64,000 nt of DNA from Jacaranda mimosifolia (Eukaryota; Streptophyta; Magnoliopsida; Lamiales; Bignoniaceae), in NCBI GenBank assembly GCA_018894105.1, contig CM032125.1, forward strand, positions 2,852,001 to 2,916,000, given 5' to 3'. Within the stretch, counting starts at the first letter, position 1. Every line of letters begins with the position of its first letter. The translations under genes and the position numbers were made by a program. Below the pieces are notes generated by a model. That model did no database searches and was not told the DNA's origin. It saw only the letters and a program-made list of their open reading frames with translations. This document shows, piece after piece, positions 45,601-58,931 of this stretch.

Positions 45601-48600
45601 AATAGATTTAGGCTAGTTTTTGAATTAGAAAAATTTGTACTTACTAAAAGTGGTGTGTATGTAGGAAAAAGTTATTTGTGTGATGGCCTTTTTAAAATGA
45701 ATGTAATGACCATCATACCTAAACATGTACCAAAAGTTTTTATTAATGGAAATAAAGTAAATTCGGCTTACTTGTTGGAGTCTCTAGATTTATGGCATTA
45801 TGGACTAGGGCATGTAAATTTTGGTACTTTAAGTAAACTAGCTAAATGTGGAATTTTACCTAAGATGGACTTTGACACAAAAACTAAGTGTGAAGTTTGC
45901 GTTGAGGCAAAAATGATAAAAACTCCTTTTAAGGCAATTGAAAGAAGTACTGAACCACTAAATTTAATTCGCACAGACATATGTGATTTAAAAATGGTGC
46001 AATCAAGAGGTGGAAAAAATATTTTATAACCTTTATAGATGATTGCACAAGATATTGTCATGTTTATCTACTTTCTAGCAAAGATGAAGCTAGTGAAGTA
46101 TTTAAACATTACAAGAATGAGGTTGAGAATCAACTTGGAAAGAAAATAAAAATACTTAGAAGTGATAGAGGTGGTGAATATGTTCTTTCATTTGAAGAGG
46201 TTTGTGTTGGACATGGAATAATTCATGAAGTAACAACATCGTATGCACCACAATCAAATGGTATTGCTGAGCGCAAAAATTGAACTTTAAAAGAAATGAT
46301 GAATGCATTATTAATGAATTCAGGGGCACCTCAAAACATGTGGGGAGAGGTAGTGTTGACTGCAAACGATTTATTTGATAAGATACCCCACAAGAAATTA
46401 CGAAAAACACCATATAAGGCATGGAAAGAACACCCACCATTTTATCAATATCTTCGAGTGTGGGGGTGTTTAGCTAAAGTGGGAGTACCACCTCCTAAAA
46501 TGGTCAAAATAGGACCAAAGACAGTTGATGGGATCTTTATTGGTTACGCACAACAAAGTGCCGCATATCGGTTCCTTGTACATAGATCTTATATTAGCAA
46601 CATTCAAGTTAATACAATAATCGAGTCAAGGAATGCAAACTTCTTTAAAGAGATATTTCCTTGGAAAAAGGAAAAAGGACGACTAATATTTGAAAGACCT
46701 CAAGAAGTTCAAGAGTCGAGTAAAGAGGACATTGCGCTGAGACGTAGCAAAAGAGCTAGACCGGCTAAATCCTTTGGACCCGACTTCTTGACTAACATAT
46801 TAGAAAGTGAACCACGAACATTTACTGAAGCTATGATGACTCCTGAAGCTCCTTTGTGGAAGGAAGTGGTAAATAGTGAAATAAAGTCCATCATGCATAA
46901 TCATACTTGGGAACTAGTAGATTTACCTCCTGGAAATAAACCCTTAGGGTGTTAATGGATTTTCAAGAGGAAAATGAAAGCTGATGGTACGATAGATAAA
47001 TACAAGGCAAGACTAGTAGTCAAAGGGTACAAACAAAAGGAAGGTCTTGACTATTTTGATACGTACTCGCCAGTGACTAGAATAACTTCTATTCGATTAT
47101 TAATTGCCTTTGCTGCCATTAATAATATCGGGATACATCAAATGGATGTAAAGATGGCATTTTTAAATGGCGACCTCGATGAGGAAATTTATATGGAACA
47201 ACCTGAAGGGTTTGTGGTTCCAGGCTAAGAGAAGAAGGTGTGTAAATTAATTAAATCGTTATATGGTTTAAAACAAGCACCTAAACAATGGCATCTTAAA
47301 TTTGATCATGTGATGATATCCAATGTCTTCAAGATTAATGAGTTTGACAAATGTGTGTATATTAGAGGTACACTAACTGAATATGTCATTGTATGTTTAT
47401 ACGTAGATGATACGTTAATCATGGGAAGCAATAATGACATAATCAAAGAAACAAAGAAATTACTAAGTCGTAATTTCGATATGAAAGATATGGGCCTTAT
47501 TGATGTCATACTCGGAATTAAAATCATAAGAAAACCTGATGGGATAGCATTTACACAATCTCACTACATTGAGAAAGTGTTACAAAAGTTTCTAGATCCC
47601 GTTAGCAGTCCTGTGAAAACACCGATAGATGTAAACCAACAGCTTACCAAAACTAAAGGTGAAGGAAAGGCTCAAATAGAGTACACGCGCATAATTGGAA
47701 GCCTCATGTAGATAATGAACTGCACGAGGCCAGACATTGTGTATGCAGTTGGTGAGCTAAGTAGATATACAAGCAACCCTGGACGAGAGCATTCCTACTA
47801 AAGTACTTAAAACACACCATGAAGTACAGGTTGCACTATACTAAATATCCAGCTGTAATTCAAGGATACAACGATGGCAATTGGAAATCTGACTCAAACG
47901 AGTCCAAATCCACAAATGGATATGTGTTCACTCTAGGTGGAACTGCCATATCATGGAAATCCTCGAAGCAAACTTGCATAGCGTGATCAACGATGGAATC
48001 GGAGTTCATCACGTTGGATAAAGCATGCGAGGAAGCATAATGGTTACGCCAATTTTTGGAAGATATTCCAAATTGGACGAAACCTGTGCCAGCAATTTGC
48101 ATCCACTATGATAGCTAATCTACCATTGGAAGGGCACAAAGTAGGTACAACGGTAAGTCTCGACATACACGAAGGAGACATAACACTGTTAGACAACTGC
48201 TCTTTAGTGGAGTTATCTCAATTGACTACGTGAAGTCTAAAGATAACCTTGCGGATCTGCTAAATAAAAGTGTAAATAGAAAGCAAGTAAATAAATCATC
48301 GGAGGGAATGGGACTGAATCCTTTAAATAACTGAGTCACCATAACGGGAACCCTACCTATGTGATTGGAGATCCCATGAAATAGGTTCAAAGGGAAAAAC
48401 AAGTTATGCAGCTGTGACTCGATGTAGAAGTACTGTGCGGGGCCACAACCCTCTAGTCCATTCCGTTGATGAGCAGACAGTGCATCCTACAAAAGTTCTA
48501 GGTCAAGCATTACTTTTAATGACTCTCATATCTCGACATTTCGAATGGGGGTGTTGCAGGAACCTCTTAATGAGAAGTCACCTATGTGAGTAGGGATTGG

Positions 48601-49754
48601 GCCGATCCTATGAGAATTTTAAGGCTGAATTCTCAGAGTAGTACTCATGAATACCAAGAATTGTTCAGGACCGAAATGAACACAACAGTTAAACCATAAA
48701 AATGACTATTGAGTGGTGTTGTGTGCAGTGCTATTGTCTTGGTGTACACAAAAGCCGAATAGTTCAAGACATCATGTTCACTGGTTGGCAAGTACATCCG
48801 ATAGTGCTCACTATGGAAGGTTCAAAACCAAAAGCTACCTCTCCCGATGCAACATCACTTGAGCTGAACCTCTATCGTGCAATTGCATTCATGAGCATAT
48901 CTGTCAAATTATTTGCTCATTCATGTGGGGGATTGTTAGAATTTTAGCACCTAAATAATTTATCTCGTTGAGGAGATATGTTAGTGCAAAAATTAATAAA
49001 TTATTGAATGAGCAAATTGAGTTAAAGAAGTGAGCTATGAGCTAAAACTATATTAAGACATGGGAGTTGGTGGATAGTGTATAATAATAATCCAAAAATA
49101 ATAATAATAATTCTATATAATTATTATTAGGATTATTTTTAAATTTTGGATTTTGAGACCGAAATTAATTCATCCAATTGTCATGTCTAATTTCTTAAAG
49201 AGTTGCAATCCATGTCTTTTGAAATTTAAAATAAAGGTCACAACCTTTATTTAGTCTGACAGACTTAGAGACATGTCTTACAGAAATAGGCACATGTCTT
49301 ATAGGAATAGGCACTTAAGTCCTATAAATATAGGTGTTGTCTAGTGTCATTTCATAAGAAAATACACAAGCATTCTAGCACTCTAGGCACTCATTCTCAC
49401 ATACATACATACACATTTTTTAGGAAGCACAAAAGGTTTAAGTCAGTTCGGTTTGGAGGTTCAGCCAATAGGAGTGCCGCCTTTGGTTGTTTGGAGTCGT
49501 TGTATCTTGGGAGGTTGTTTGTCAGTAGTCCTTGGGCACCGGTGGGAGGCGAATAAAACCTTAAGGAAGTTGTGCTAGTGCAGGCTTCAACTCAATATTT
49601 ATTTGATTCTCAATTTATTGCTTCCGGTTTGAATCCTTTACTAATTTTACAATCGTTTTATAATTTTATTCTATACATCTTTATATTGATTACTTAATAC
49701 TAAATTACGCTATTAGAATTAATGAAATATACTATTGCACATAAAATTCTAACA
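42635..49754 (+). mobile_element. Full-length Copia element 1 (7.1 kb) in the promoter of peroxidase C
   Basis: LTRs 42635-43453 and 48934-49754 (TGTTAGAATTTTAGCACC ... CAACA / TAACA) are close copies with scattered differences. The polypurine tract TGTGGGGGA lies right before the 3' LTR (48924-48932). Target duplication TCTTC is at 42630-42634 and 49755-49759, and joining the flanks recreates the promoter of B. No canonical Met-tRNA primer site follows the 5' LTR (it reads TACTTAAGG). The open frames 43043-43255 and 49344-49556 are the same LTR-internal frame seen in both LTRs. Confidence 0.95.
44341..48290 (+). pseudogene. gag-pol of Copia element 1, inactivated
   Basis: Order is gag, protease, integrase, RT, RNase H, as in Ty1/Copia. 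Gag starts ATGGCTACAAACACTGACGG, has an early TAG at 44517, and ends with a knuckle CYVCGKAGHKAKDC (45160-45201). The protease motif reads WVDIGAT where DSGA is usual. Integrase keeps its zinc part (HYGLGHVNFG, CEVC) and SDRGGEY. RT has VKGYKQKEG, QMDVKMAFLNGDL and YVDDTLIMG. RNase H has [12 protein letters not shown]. Stops or shifts occur at 45202, about 46029, 46281, 46953, 47226 and 47709 and in RNase H, so it is dead. Confidence 0.9.
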
Positions 49755-49868
49755 TCTTCATCATATATCACCACCTCAATCTGATCAAACATCGATCGGA
49801 GTTTCAGACATCATTAATTAGTGTTAATTATTAGGCGAAATTAAGAGTGATTTCCAAGATTTCAAAGG
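49755..49868 (+). pseudogene. Peroxidase C, leader and start-codon fragment
   Basis: Continues the B-like leader (ATATCACCACCTCAATCTGA) after the Copia. The start codon that reads AAGAATGATTTCC in A and B reads AAGAGTGATTTCC here, so ATG has become GTG. Homology stops after about 20 bases of coding sequence, at the join with Copia element 2 near 49868. Confidence 0.85.
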
Positions 49869-52800
49869 ATCGACCACATTATCTTTGGATCTAACAAAAT
49901 CAATGGCCACAATCCTATCAAACACAAGCTCCCTTAAAGACTTTAGTCTAACTTGGATGTGTCTCTCGGTCTTTTGATTATACTTTGAACTTCCGATCTT
50001 TGCAATTGTGGTTTGACTATCACAATGCACTGCAATTGCAGACAAAGGCTTACTAACCATGGGTAATTGGACTATCAACCCATGTAGCCACTCAACCTTT
50101 GTTCCAGTTGTGTCCAAAGCACATAACTCTTTCTCAAACGTAGACCGAGTTATCAAAGTCTGTTTAGTAGACTTACAGGAGACAACGCCTCCACCCAAGG
50201 TAAATATATACCATGTACACCCATTACTACCGGATTTTTTAGCTATCCAGCTAGCATTACTATATCCCTCAAGTATTGCAGGGAATTTGCCATAATGCAG
50301 AGCAAGTGATGTTATGTCCTTAGGATACTGAAGTACCCTATCCAAAGCCTCCCAATGGGTTCTATTGGGACAACTTGTGTACCTCGCCGGCTTTGAAACT
50401 GCGAATGAGATATCTGGTCTCGAGCCATTTGCAAGATATTGCAAGCTCCTAATAATCTGAGAATACCTCAATTGAGACATAGGAATACCACTTTCATTCT
50501 TGAAAAGAGCCACAGAAGGATCATATGGTGTCTTAGTGATTCTACATTCCTTATAGCCAAATTTCTCTATTATCTTCTCAACATAGTGAGATTGAGAAAT
50601 AGCTATACCCTCAGTTGACCGAATCAACTTGAGTCCAAGAATCACATTAGCTTCACCCATATCTTTCATTTCAAACTTACTTTTCAAGTATGACTTTGTC
50701 TCATTGATAATCTCAATAGTAGAACTAATCAATAAGATATCATCCACATATATGCATAGTACAATACAACCATCACCTTTAACCTTACAATAAATGCACT
50801 TATCATTATCATTTATGCTAAAACCAAATGATAAAATAGTTTTATCAAATTTCTCATGCCACTGCTTAGGTGCTTGTTTCAATCCATAAAGGGATTTAAC
50901 AAGCTTATATACCTTTTGCTCATTACCAGGAGCAACAAATTCCTCAGGCTGATCCATATAAATCTCTTCCTCGAGATCACCATACAGAAAGGCTGTTTTC
51001 ACATCTATCTGGTGAATCGAGAAACCATATACGGAAGCCAGTGCTATAAGCACTCGGATTGTAGTCAATCGAGCAACCGGGGAATAGGCATCAAAGAAGT
51101 CTATTCCCTCTTTTTGCCTAAAGCCTTTGGCAACTAATCGGGCCTTAAACTTATCAATGGTTCCATCAGATTTAAGTTTCTTTTTAAAGATCCATTTGCA
51201 TCTAATCGTAGTACACCCCGGAGGCAGATCGACTAATTCCCATGTCCCATTAGCGACAATGGAATCCATCTCACTTTTGATAGCTACCTTCCAATGCTTG
51301 GCTTCAGGTGAGGCCATAGCATCCTTGAAGGTCATAGGATTATCCTCGATATTATAAGTGATGAAATCACTTCCAAAATCCTTGATAGCCCTAGCTCTCT
51401 TACTCCGTCTAGTTTATTTGGTTCTTCAGCTCTAATGGATGCTGAACCAGAACTACTTGGATTAACCCCCACGTTAGACATCTTTTCCGCATGATCAGGA
51501 ATAGACGTTGATGTAAGAGCTGAATCTGAAGAAACATCATGAGGTACTCCAGTTTTCATTGGAAATACATCCTCAAAAAACGTGCCATCACGAAATTCCA
51601 CTATTGTGTTAACCTCTATGCTTGGGATTTTGTATTTAATAACCAAAAATCTCAATGCATAGTTTGTTTCCACATAGCTCAAGAAGACCGCATCAACAGT
51701 TTTAGGACCAAGCTTTTTCCTCTTGTGTTCTGGGACTAGAACTTTTGCAAGACAGCCTCACACTCGGAAATACTTTAAGCTAGGTTTTTTGCCTTTCCAG
51801 ACTTCAAACGGGGTGCTTTCTTTATGTTTGAGAGGAACTCTATTCAGAATATGGCAAGCAGTATTCAAAGCCTTTCCCCACATATATTTAGGTTGTCCTG
51901 AATTCAAAAGCAGACTGTTGATTATGTCTTTAAAGGTTCTATTCTTTCGTTCTACTACCCTATTAGATGAGGGAGAGTATGGAGGAGTCTATTCATGAAT
52001 AATACTAAAGTTCCAGCAATATTCATCAAAGGGTTTAGACTCGTACTCTCCTCCTCTGTCTGCTTTTAACCTTTTAAGTTTCTTACCAGTTTGATTTTTA
52101 GCTTCGTTTTTAAAAATGATAAACTTTTCGAGTGCTTCATCTTAATGTTTTAACAGATAAACATAACAATATCTACTACAATCATCTATAAAGGTAATGA
52201 AGTATCTTTTCTGATCTTTAGTTAAGATTCCATTGAACTCACAAATATCTGTATGCACAAGCTCTAGTATTTCAGAATTCCTTTCAACCGATTGATAAGG
52301 TTTTCTTACTTGTTTAGCCTCAGCACATACTTGACATTTGTGACTACTTTCAATATCATGTTTATGTTTCAAATTTAAGTTCATCATGCGTTTAATAGAA
52401 CCAAAATTTAAATGGCCTAAACGACTATGCCAAACAGTGGAACATTCAACAGTATTCACAAAAGAAAGATCAGAATACTCAATGTTACTTATGCTTGAAC
52501 CAATATTTTCAACTTGCACTTTGAATAATCCCTCAGACAAATAACCCTTTCCAACAAAAGAACCATAATGCAAAATTACAACTTTATCAAACTTAAAAGT
52601 AAGTTCATAAAATTCCCTAACTATTACAGAACCACTTATTATATTCCTACAAATCGTTGGAACATGGTGTACCCTTAGCAGAGATAGTATGCGCCCCGAA
52701 GGAAACTTCAGGTCCATGTGTCCTATCCCAAGCACTTTGGCAGCACTTGAGTTCCCCATCGTTATGGATTTTCCATCGATTGGATGGTAAGACACAAATA

Positions 52801-53821
52801 GCAATTTATCATCACAAACTTGCACATTTTCCCCAATGTCAATTAACCAATTGAAAGGTTCATAAATAGATAGGAGTTCAGGTTTCAAAGAAACATATCC
52901 ATCAACAATCGTTTCTAGAGCCCTAGCTTCACTAGGTTCCCCCACAACCATGTTGACCAGAGCTGGCCCAGTAGACTCAGGTGTAGTTTCTTAGAGAGGC
53001 ATTCTTTAGTCCAATGGCCTACCTGTCCACAATTCCAGCATGGTTTGTTTGCTTTTGGTTTCTTGTTGGCCCTTGTTTTGCCTTTATTTATGGTTTTGGA
53101 GTTCGAGTACATTTAGTTCATTCTATTGAACTTTTTCTTCCCTTCAGTAACCACATTTGCCTTAGGTAGGTGCTCAATCGGAACTTCATGAGTTTGATTC
53201 CGGTGTTCTTCCTCAATGCTTATGGCAACCATCAGATCATTTAGGGACAACTTCCCTTTTTGATGCTTGAGTGTCATTCCAAAATTTTCCCAAGACTTGG
53301 GAAATTTATCCACTATGAACATGACCCGAAATTTCTCAGAAAGTTTCATCTCAGCATCAGCAAGAGCATGCTCAAGATTGATCAGTTCATGTGTTTGTTC
53401 AGTTACAAACTTCCCTCAACCATCTGATACTTCATGAACTTGGAAACAGAATACTTCTCAAGCTCTTGCTTTTCAGTATTATATTTTCGGTCTAACTCAT
53501 CCCACAACGATTTAGCGGTGTATGAGTCCGAGCAGTATACATCGAAGAAAACATTGGACAGTGACGACAAATTATCCCTCGACCTAACTAATCTTTCTCA
53601 GTCCACTTAGCTATTTCAGCTGTTTTGGGGTCAGTATCAGTAGGTTCAGCTCTAGTCACTTGAATCACCGAAAGAAGACCTTTCATTGCAAACAAAATTT
53701 TCATTCATTGTTGCTAACGTTCGAAAAATTGGCCCCCAAACTTTTCTGGCAATCCAGAAAGGTCCACTTTTGAGGACAACAATGAATCAGCACCAGAACC
53801 ACTTGCAAATGAAGAAGCCAT
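49824..53821 (-). pseudogene. gag-pol of Copia element 2, broken
   Basis: Gag starts at about 53821 (ATGGCTTCTTC), with pieces 53349-53113 and a knuckle CWNCGQVGHWTKEC in 53112-52915. The protease/integrase part is 52951-52142 (the protease reads WLIDIGENVQVC, without DSG; integrase HSRLGHLNFGS and CQVC). The 51683-52141 part of integrase is fragmented. RT-RNase H is one long frame, 51335-49824, of 503 residues with VDVKTAFLYGDLEEEIYMDQ and YVDDILLI intact. Its last dozen or so codons (about 49868-49824) are antisense peroxidase leader, so the frame is a chimera created by the deletion. Confidence 0.85.
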
Positions 53822-54755
53822 TTTCAAATACGCAGTTTAAACAAACACTGAAAAATAATTTCTTCAAGATTGTTGGAAGTACAGATTATAAACAGCAGTT
53901 TATAAAGTAATTATAAAACAATTTATAATCATGGGGCAGTGTTTGTAAAAATAATATTATAAATATTTCAGAAAATGGCAAACAACAGTACAAATATTCC
54001 AAAATTATTCAGTTGCAATTTAGTTTAACATAAGCATAAACCAAAGCAAACATACCAATTTGGAATATAAGAACAGAAATACAAAGATCAGTATATATAA
54101 ATCGAGAACTTATCTCAAAGTTCTGTATCGTAATAGAACTTAGACTAAATCACCAGAATATGATTTGCCTTGAAGAAATTATCGCCTCTACTAGTGTAAA
54201 GGGTGTAGCGAAACTTCCTCCAAGATAAGACAGTTTCAGAAGCCTTTTGGTGCACTCCAAAAAAACTTCACCTCAATCACCACTCAATCGTCAGAAAATA
54301 ATAAACAACACTATTATAAAAATATATAAGAGGGATAAAAGAGAATCTGTTGTTATTTTTTTAGTCTACACTCAGCAGACTAATTTATAAGCGCTAGGAG
54401 GGGAGCACTTTTGAAGTTATTTCCATGTGGGACAACTAAGGTAAGCATTATATATATTAGTAAAGTTTTCCAAACCTTTCTTTCATTTCCAATGTGGGAC
54501 AATTCATTTTATACTACCAAGGTTCCCACAATTTTTGTTCCATTTTCAATGTGGGACACTAACTTCCCACAACTTTATCATCAATAGCAATGTGGGACAA
54601 ATCCCACTTATAGAATTTATGCTTGTTAAACCCCTCTTTACACTTCAAACATCTATGGATTTCAGCCAGTAATTGGCACTAATTCAAAGAAGTAAAACAT
54701 CTCTTTAACATGTAATTAGCCCCAAATATCAATTAAATGGGTGCCAATTACAACA
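49869..54755 (-). mobile_element. Copia element 2, lacking its 3' end, inside peroxidase C
   Basis: Minus-strand element with a 5' LTR, probably 54755-53871 (TGTTGTAATTGGC ... CCAACA), then gag and pol down to RNase H, where it stops abruptly against the peroxidase start fragment. There is no 3' LTR or polypurine tract. A deletion seems to have removed the 3' end of the element together with nearly all peroxidase C coding sequence. The right edge abuts peroxidase exon 2 cleanly. Confidence 0.85.
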
Positions 54756-54881
54756 AATAATGCTAAATACGGATTGGTTTGGGCTAAAAAGTTTGCTGCT
54801 GCGATGGTGCATATGGGATCCATAGATGTTGTTACTGGAAAACAGGGAGAGATCAGGAAGAACTGCCGTTTTGTTAACTGA
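54756..54881 (+). pseudogene. Peroxidase C, last 41 codons
   Basis: Opens at [13 protein letters not shown] and ends KNCRFVN with TGA at 54879. It is the end of exon 2 of an A/B-type peroxidase. It differs from B by SIDVVTG for SIDVLTG and GLVW for GSVW. It lacks both heme-pocket histidines and cannot be functional. Confidence 0.95.
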
Positions 54882-56004
54882 GGATTTTAATTAATTCTGG
54901 GATTTCAGTTTCAATTGAATTTGATTAATTGTTTGGCTGGCTGCAAATGTTGTTAAGTGTGAATTCTTGCAAAAGAAAGAAATCATGATTATGTTTTTGT
55001 TATGACATTTCAGGATTATATGTACGTGTGAATTATTCAAATTAACGTAATTCTTTTCTTTTTTGAGAAAAAAAAATTTGTTATGAATAGAATGCACAAA
55101 ATTGCTTATCTATCTACGTATGTCGAAATGAAAGCAATATGTCGAAATAATTGGATTGACAAACTACATTAATAATTATATAGAAGATATAAAGAATTAA
55201 AAATAATAAAGTAAAAATTGTATGTGTTTTCATACCAATTTTAAAATAAATAACTATCAAATCATATATTTCAATACCAACAAATTGTGATCAATATGCT
55301 TGGTGCAACACTGCAAACATAAACTTTAATTTAACATATATAGTTTTAATTTTCAAACATATTAATTAGATAAGTATGTTTTACACCATAATTTAACTTA
55401 TAAATTTTACATTTATATCAGTAGTTTAAAAAAATTATCAATGATAATGACTTGAAAGTTTGCACGTGTATGCTTTTCGAAGTGTATATTTTTTAAGCAT
55501 GGATGGATATGATCATAAGCTTGCTAAAGGTTATGTTAATTAAGATATCCATAATTGGGTTGTGAAGAGATAATTCCAAATTAAATGTCCGCGATCAGAA
55601 GTATGAAGCGGTCAAATAGCTGTTAAGATATATAGTTATCAATTTAAATTCTATTAAAATTTTAATGATGTATAATTAATAACTCCCGGTATTAAATTAT
55701 AGTAGTCTTACTCATGATATACTAAATTAAGTAACAAATTGAAGCAGTGTTATTAAATTAAGTATATATGTATTTTCTCAATTGAATTATAATCCAATTC
55801 TAGATATTATTTTTTAATTATCTTATTCAACGCGCAACTATTTAATTAATAATTACGAGGACGTATGTAGAAGCTAGTAAGCGGGTTGACTTGCAATTTT
55901 ATACTAAGAATACTATAATTATAGAAATATATAGCAGTGCTACTCCATATTAATTCTCCATTGCTCTTGATCAACTCTAAAGTGTAATATATATGTATAA
56001 TATA
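54882..56004. repeat. 3' flank of C and spacer toward F, duplicated
   Basis: 54882-55310 matches the 3' flanks of A and B. 55310-56004 matches 24415-25065. The long LTR found behind A and B is absent here, so this is a third allele-like version of the site, though a small deletion removes the exact insertion point. The minus frame 54891-55097 is a shadow. Confidence 0.75.
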
Positions 56005-56363
56005 TATACTATTATAAAAAGGAAGGTATTTTTTGTGTGTAAAATGAAAGTTATGATACCAAATTTCAATATACCAAATTTGTCCTTTTACTTATTCAAT
56101 ATTCAATAAAAAATTATTTGTACAAATAACCACAATTTATTCAAAAAATTCCACTATGTACCTATTTTAATTACTTTTAGATTTTTTCTTTAATTTGGTA
56201 ATTAATTATAAAAATTTTACTTTAAGTAAGTGCTATCTTCATAATTATGCAAATTATAAATATATTTTTGTGATGCATATCAATTTTTAATATAGTGAAT
56301 GTGAGAATCTTTTTACTCAAAAATATTTCATGCGCGCAAAAATTGCATGCAAACGACTGCTAG
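56005..56363 (+). mobile_element. Helitron-like element, first unit
   Basis: Starts around ACTATTATAAAAAGGAAGG and ends TGCGCGCAAAAATTGCATGCA (short hairpin) followed by ACGACTGCTAG, with T next. The CTAG end after a hairpin and the TATTATAAAAGG start are the signature of common non-autonomous plant Helitrons. The paralogous site at about 25060-25085 has no such sequence. No coding capacity. Confidence 0.75.
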
Positions 56364-56988
56364 TTATTATAAAAGGAAACATGCTTTTGTCTCTAAAATG
56401 ACGGTTATCACACTAATTTTGTCCACTTTTTCCTTAAAAATCCTCCGGTATGAATGTTGAAGTGCACAATTGTGTTTCAATTCTTGGTCAAAATGGAAAA
56501 TTTGCATAACCCTCGGTAGTTATGATATCAATTTTTATTATTCCAAAAATGTCTTTCTCCTCAATTTGTATGAAAATTTATAACAAAGGTAAAATGGTAA
56601 AAACATTTCTATCCAACCGCACACATTCTGCTTAACTTCCTTTTCCCATATACCCACATTCTCTTAACTTCCCTTCTCCATATTATATAAGTAATACCAA
56701 GAGCTCACTCTTTTAATACTCGAGAAAGAAACATGAGGTAAAATTTTCAAATTTCTACTCTCTCACCCATTGCCAAATTATTAGTTTTCATGTGCTTACA
56801 TTTATCTTTTTTTTTAATTTAATTTTTCCAATACAGGTAAAATTAGAATACAAGAAAAATGAGGTACTTTAAGTCTATTGTTTAAATTTTTTAGTTGTTA
56901 AAAATTATTTTCAGAATAAGATTATATTTACTTTGAAAATATATAATTATTTAAATTTATTTCAGTCTATGTTATATATATATATGTG

Positions 56989-57019
<31 letters not shown>

Positions 57020-57086
57020 ATTATGTTATTTTCATAATATAATTTTGTATTTTATGCACGCAAAAATTGCTTGCAGTGATTGCTAG
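56364..57086 (+). mobile_element. Helitron-like element, second unit in tandem
   Basis: Starts TTATTATAAAAGGAAACATG directly after the first unit and ends GCACGCAAAAATTGCTTGCA, then GTGATTGCTAG and T. The 3' end is a diverged copy of the first unit's end. Beyond it the spacer GTTAATAAAAAGAAAGAAAA resumes exactly as at about 25083. The interior includes TA/TG microsatellites (about 56972-57020) and no gene. Confidence 0.75.
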
Positions 57087-58931
57087 TGTTAATAAAAAGA
57101 AAGAAAAATAAAAAGAATTAACATTGACATGTTGTCCATAAGTTTTCTTCAGTTAATTTCCATCGATATCTTTTAGTTGGATAAGATTGAGTCGGTATTT
57201 TTAATAATTAAGACTTCTTTGATAAGTACTCTGAACGTACTGCAAGTTGGGGTTGTTGGGCAAAAACGAAACAGGCAAATCATGGTTTTATATTGTTCAT
57301 GAGTTGTTGTCTTTTGAGTAGAAATTTGGAGCAATAACTTAATTATATATATATATATATATGTTTACATATTGGTAATGTTTTGTTATTTTATTTTATT
57401 TTTCGTCTTTTTTTTTTAAACTCATTTAATCAAAAATCAAAACTCTCGCTCTCTCGTTTTCCTTCCTTTTTCGGCCCATATAACCTATATATATATATAT
57501 ATGATTGCTTATTGCCTTATTCTCATCTACACAAGTAACGCAAACAAAAATGACTGATATATATATATATATACTATATATATACCAATAACTTAATTAA
57601 AAATCTCATTATTAATTTTTTGGCCCAAAAAAATACTCATTTTTGATAAAAATGATTGAGTAGTATAAAATTATATCCAGATTTGAAAAATATAGTTTTG
57701 CAAAATACTCATTTGGCCTACTGACATAAATTTTACATGTGTAGTGTGAGGTTTAAATAAAAAAAAAAATCAATACCTTTTAATACATACAATCCAACAA
57801 ACTTGAGTTTTTATAAACATATTCTAATATTGCATATGGTTTGAATTTTTTTCCTCAAATAATCTAGGCTTCAACTTTCAAGCAATGGCTATATATAGAC
57901 CAACCCTCATGTCCATGCTGAAGGTGCCCAAACATTTAAATACATGATTTTAACCCATGCATCTCAATTTACCTTTCATTTTGCAAACTATGTTAATGCT
58001 CTTAATAAATTAGACTTTCATTTTCCATTTCGCACTATAAATAAATATCAAATATATGAATATTTTTTAACAAAAACGATTAGTATATATTCAAGAAGTG
58101 AAATGCATAATTAAATAAAAATTAAAATATTAAAGAAGACACATTTTTCCGAAAGATAGAACTTTTTCCCACTACAGAATACCTCAAAGTGATTGAATTT
58201 ATTTTTACCCGTTAGCGAAATAGGGCCCTTTTGAAGAACGATAGTTGTTTACTTCTTCTCGTGCCCCTAATTGGGAGTCTAAGATGGTGTTGGTCGTGTT
58301 CCACATCAAGAGATCAAGGGTCATGAGGTTTAAATACAGAGTCTTCTCTCTCAATCCTTCGAACCGCATTTTCCCCTGGACAACAACCCATGATCTCGAA
58401 ACAATTTTATCTTTATATACAGGGATGAACAATATTAAATCAAAAAATACTCCACTTGTGTGTGACAAAAAATTTATCGAACTTGACAAATATTGAGGTA
58501 GAAATTAATGAGAATCTAAAACTGATATTTGGAGTACGGCAAATGTTATTTAAAAAAAAAAAAAAGGAATACCCACATAATTATGAACATATATCTGGAC
58601 TTATTTGTCAGTCAAACATTTTTTATTTATAATTCGAGTTTGGACACAAGTAATATAAAAAAGAAACAAAAAGTAAATCACTTTCTGAAAAATCTACTAA
58701 TTAAGAGTAAGAATTCTTCAAATTATTATTACAAATCTTTCCAATACTTCTCCACACTGATGGAAAAAGAACGAAATAAGACAATTTAATCAAATTGAGT
58801 AGACCAACCAGAATGGGAAAAATAAAAAAAGAAACAAAAAAGAAGATATCACAAAAGAATTCATGTATGAATTAATTAAACAGATCATGACTAATGATCT
58901 TGTCGATAAATGATCAGAAACCTCGAATCAA
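57087..58931. repeat. 3' flank of peroxidase F, paralogue of 25083-27001
   Basis: Collinear with the D flank, including TA tracts and the duplicated frame at 58205-58496. No gene beyond the 3' UTR of F. It lacks the right arm of the fold-back found at 25599-25616. Confidence 0.7.
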
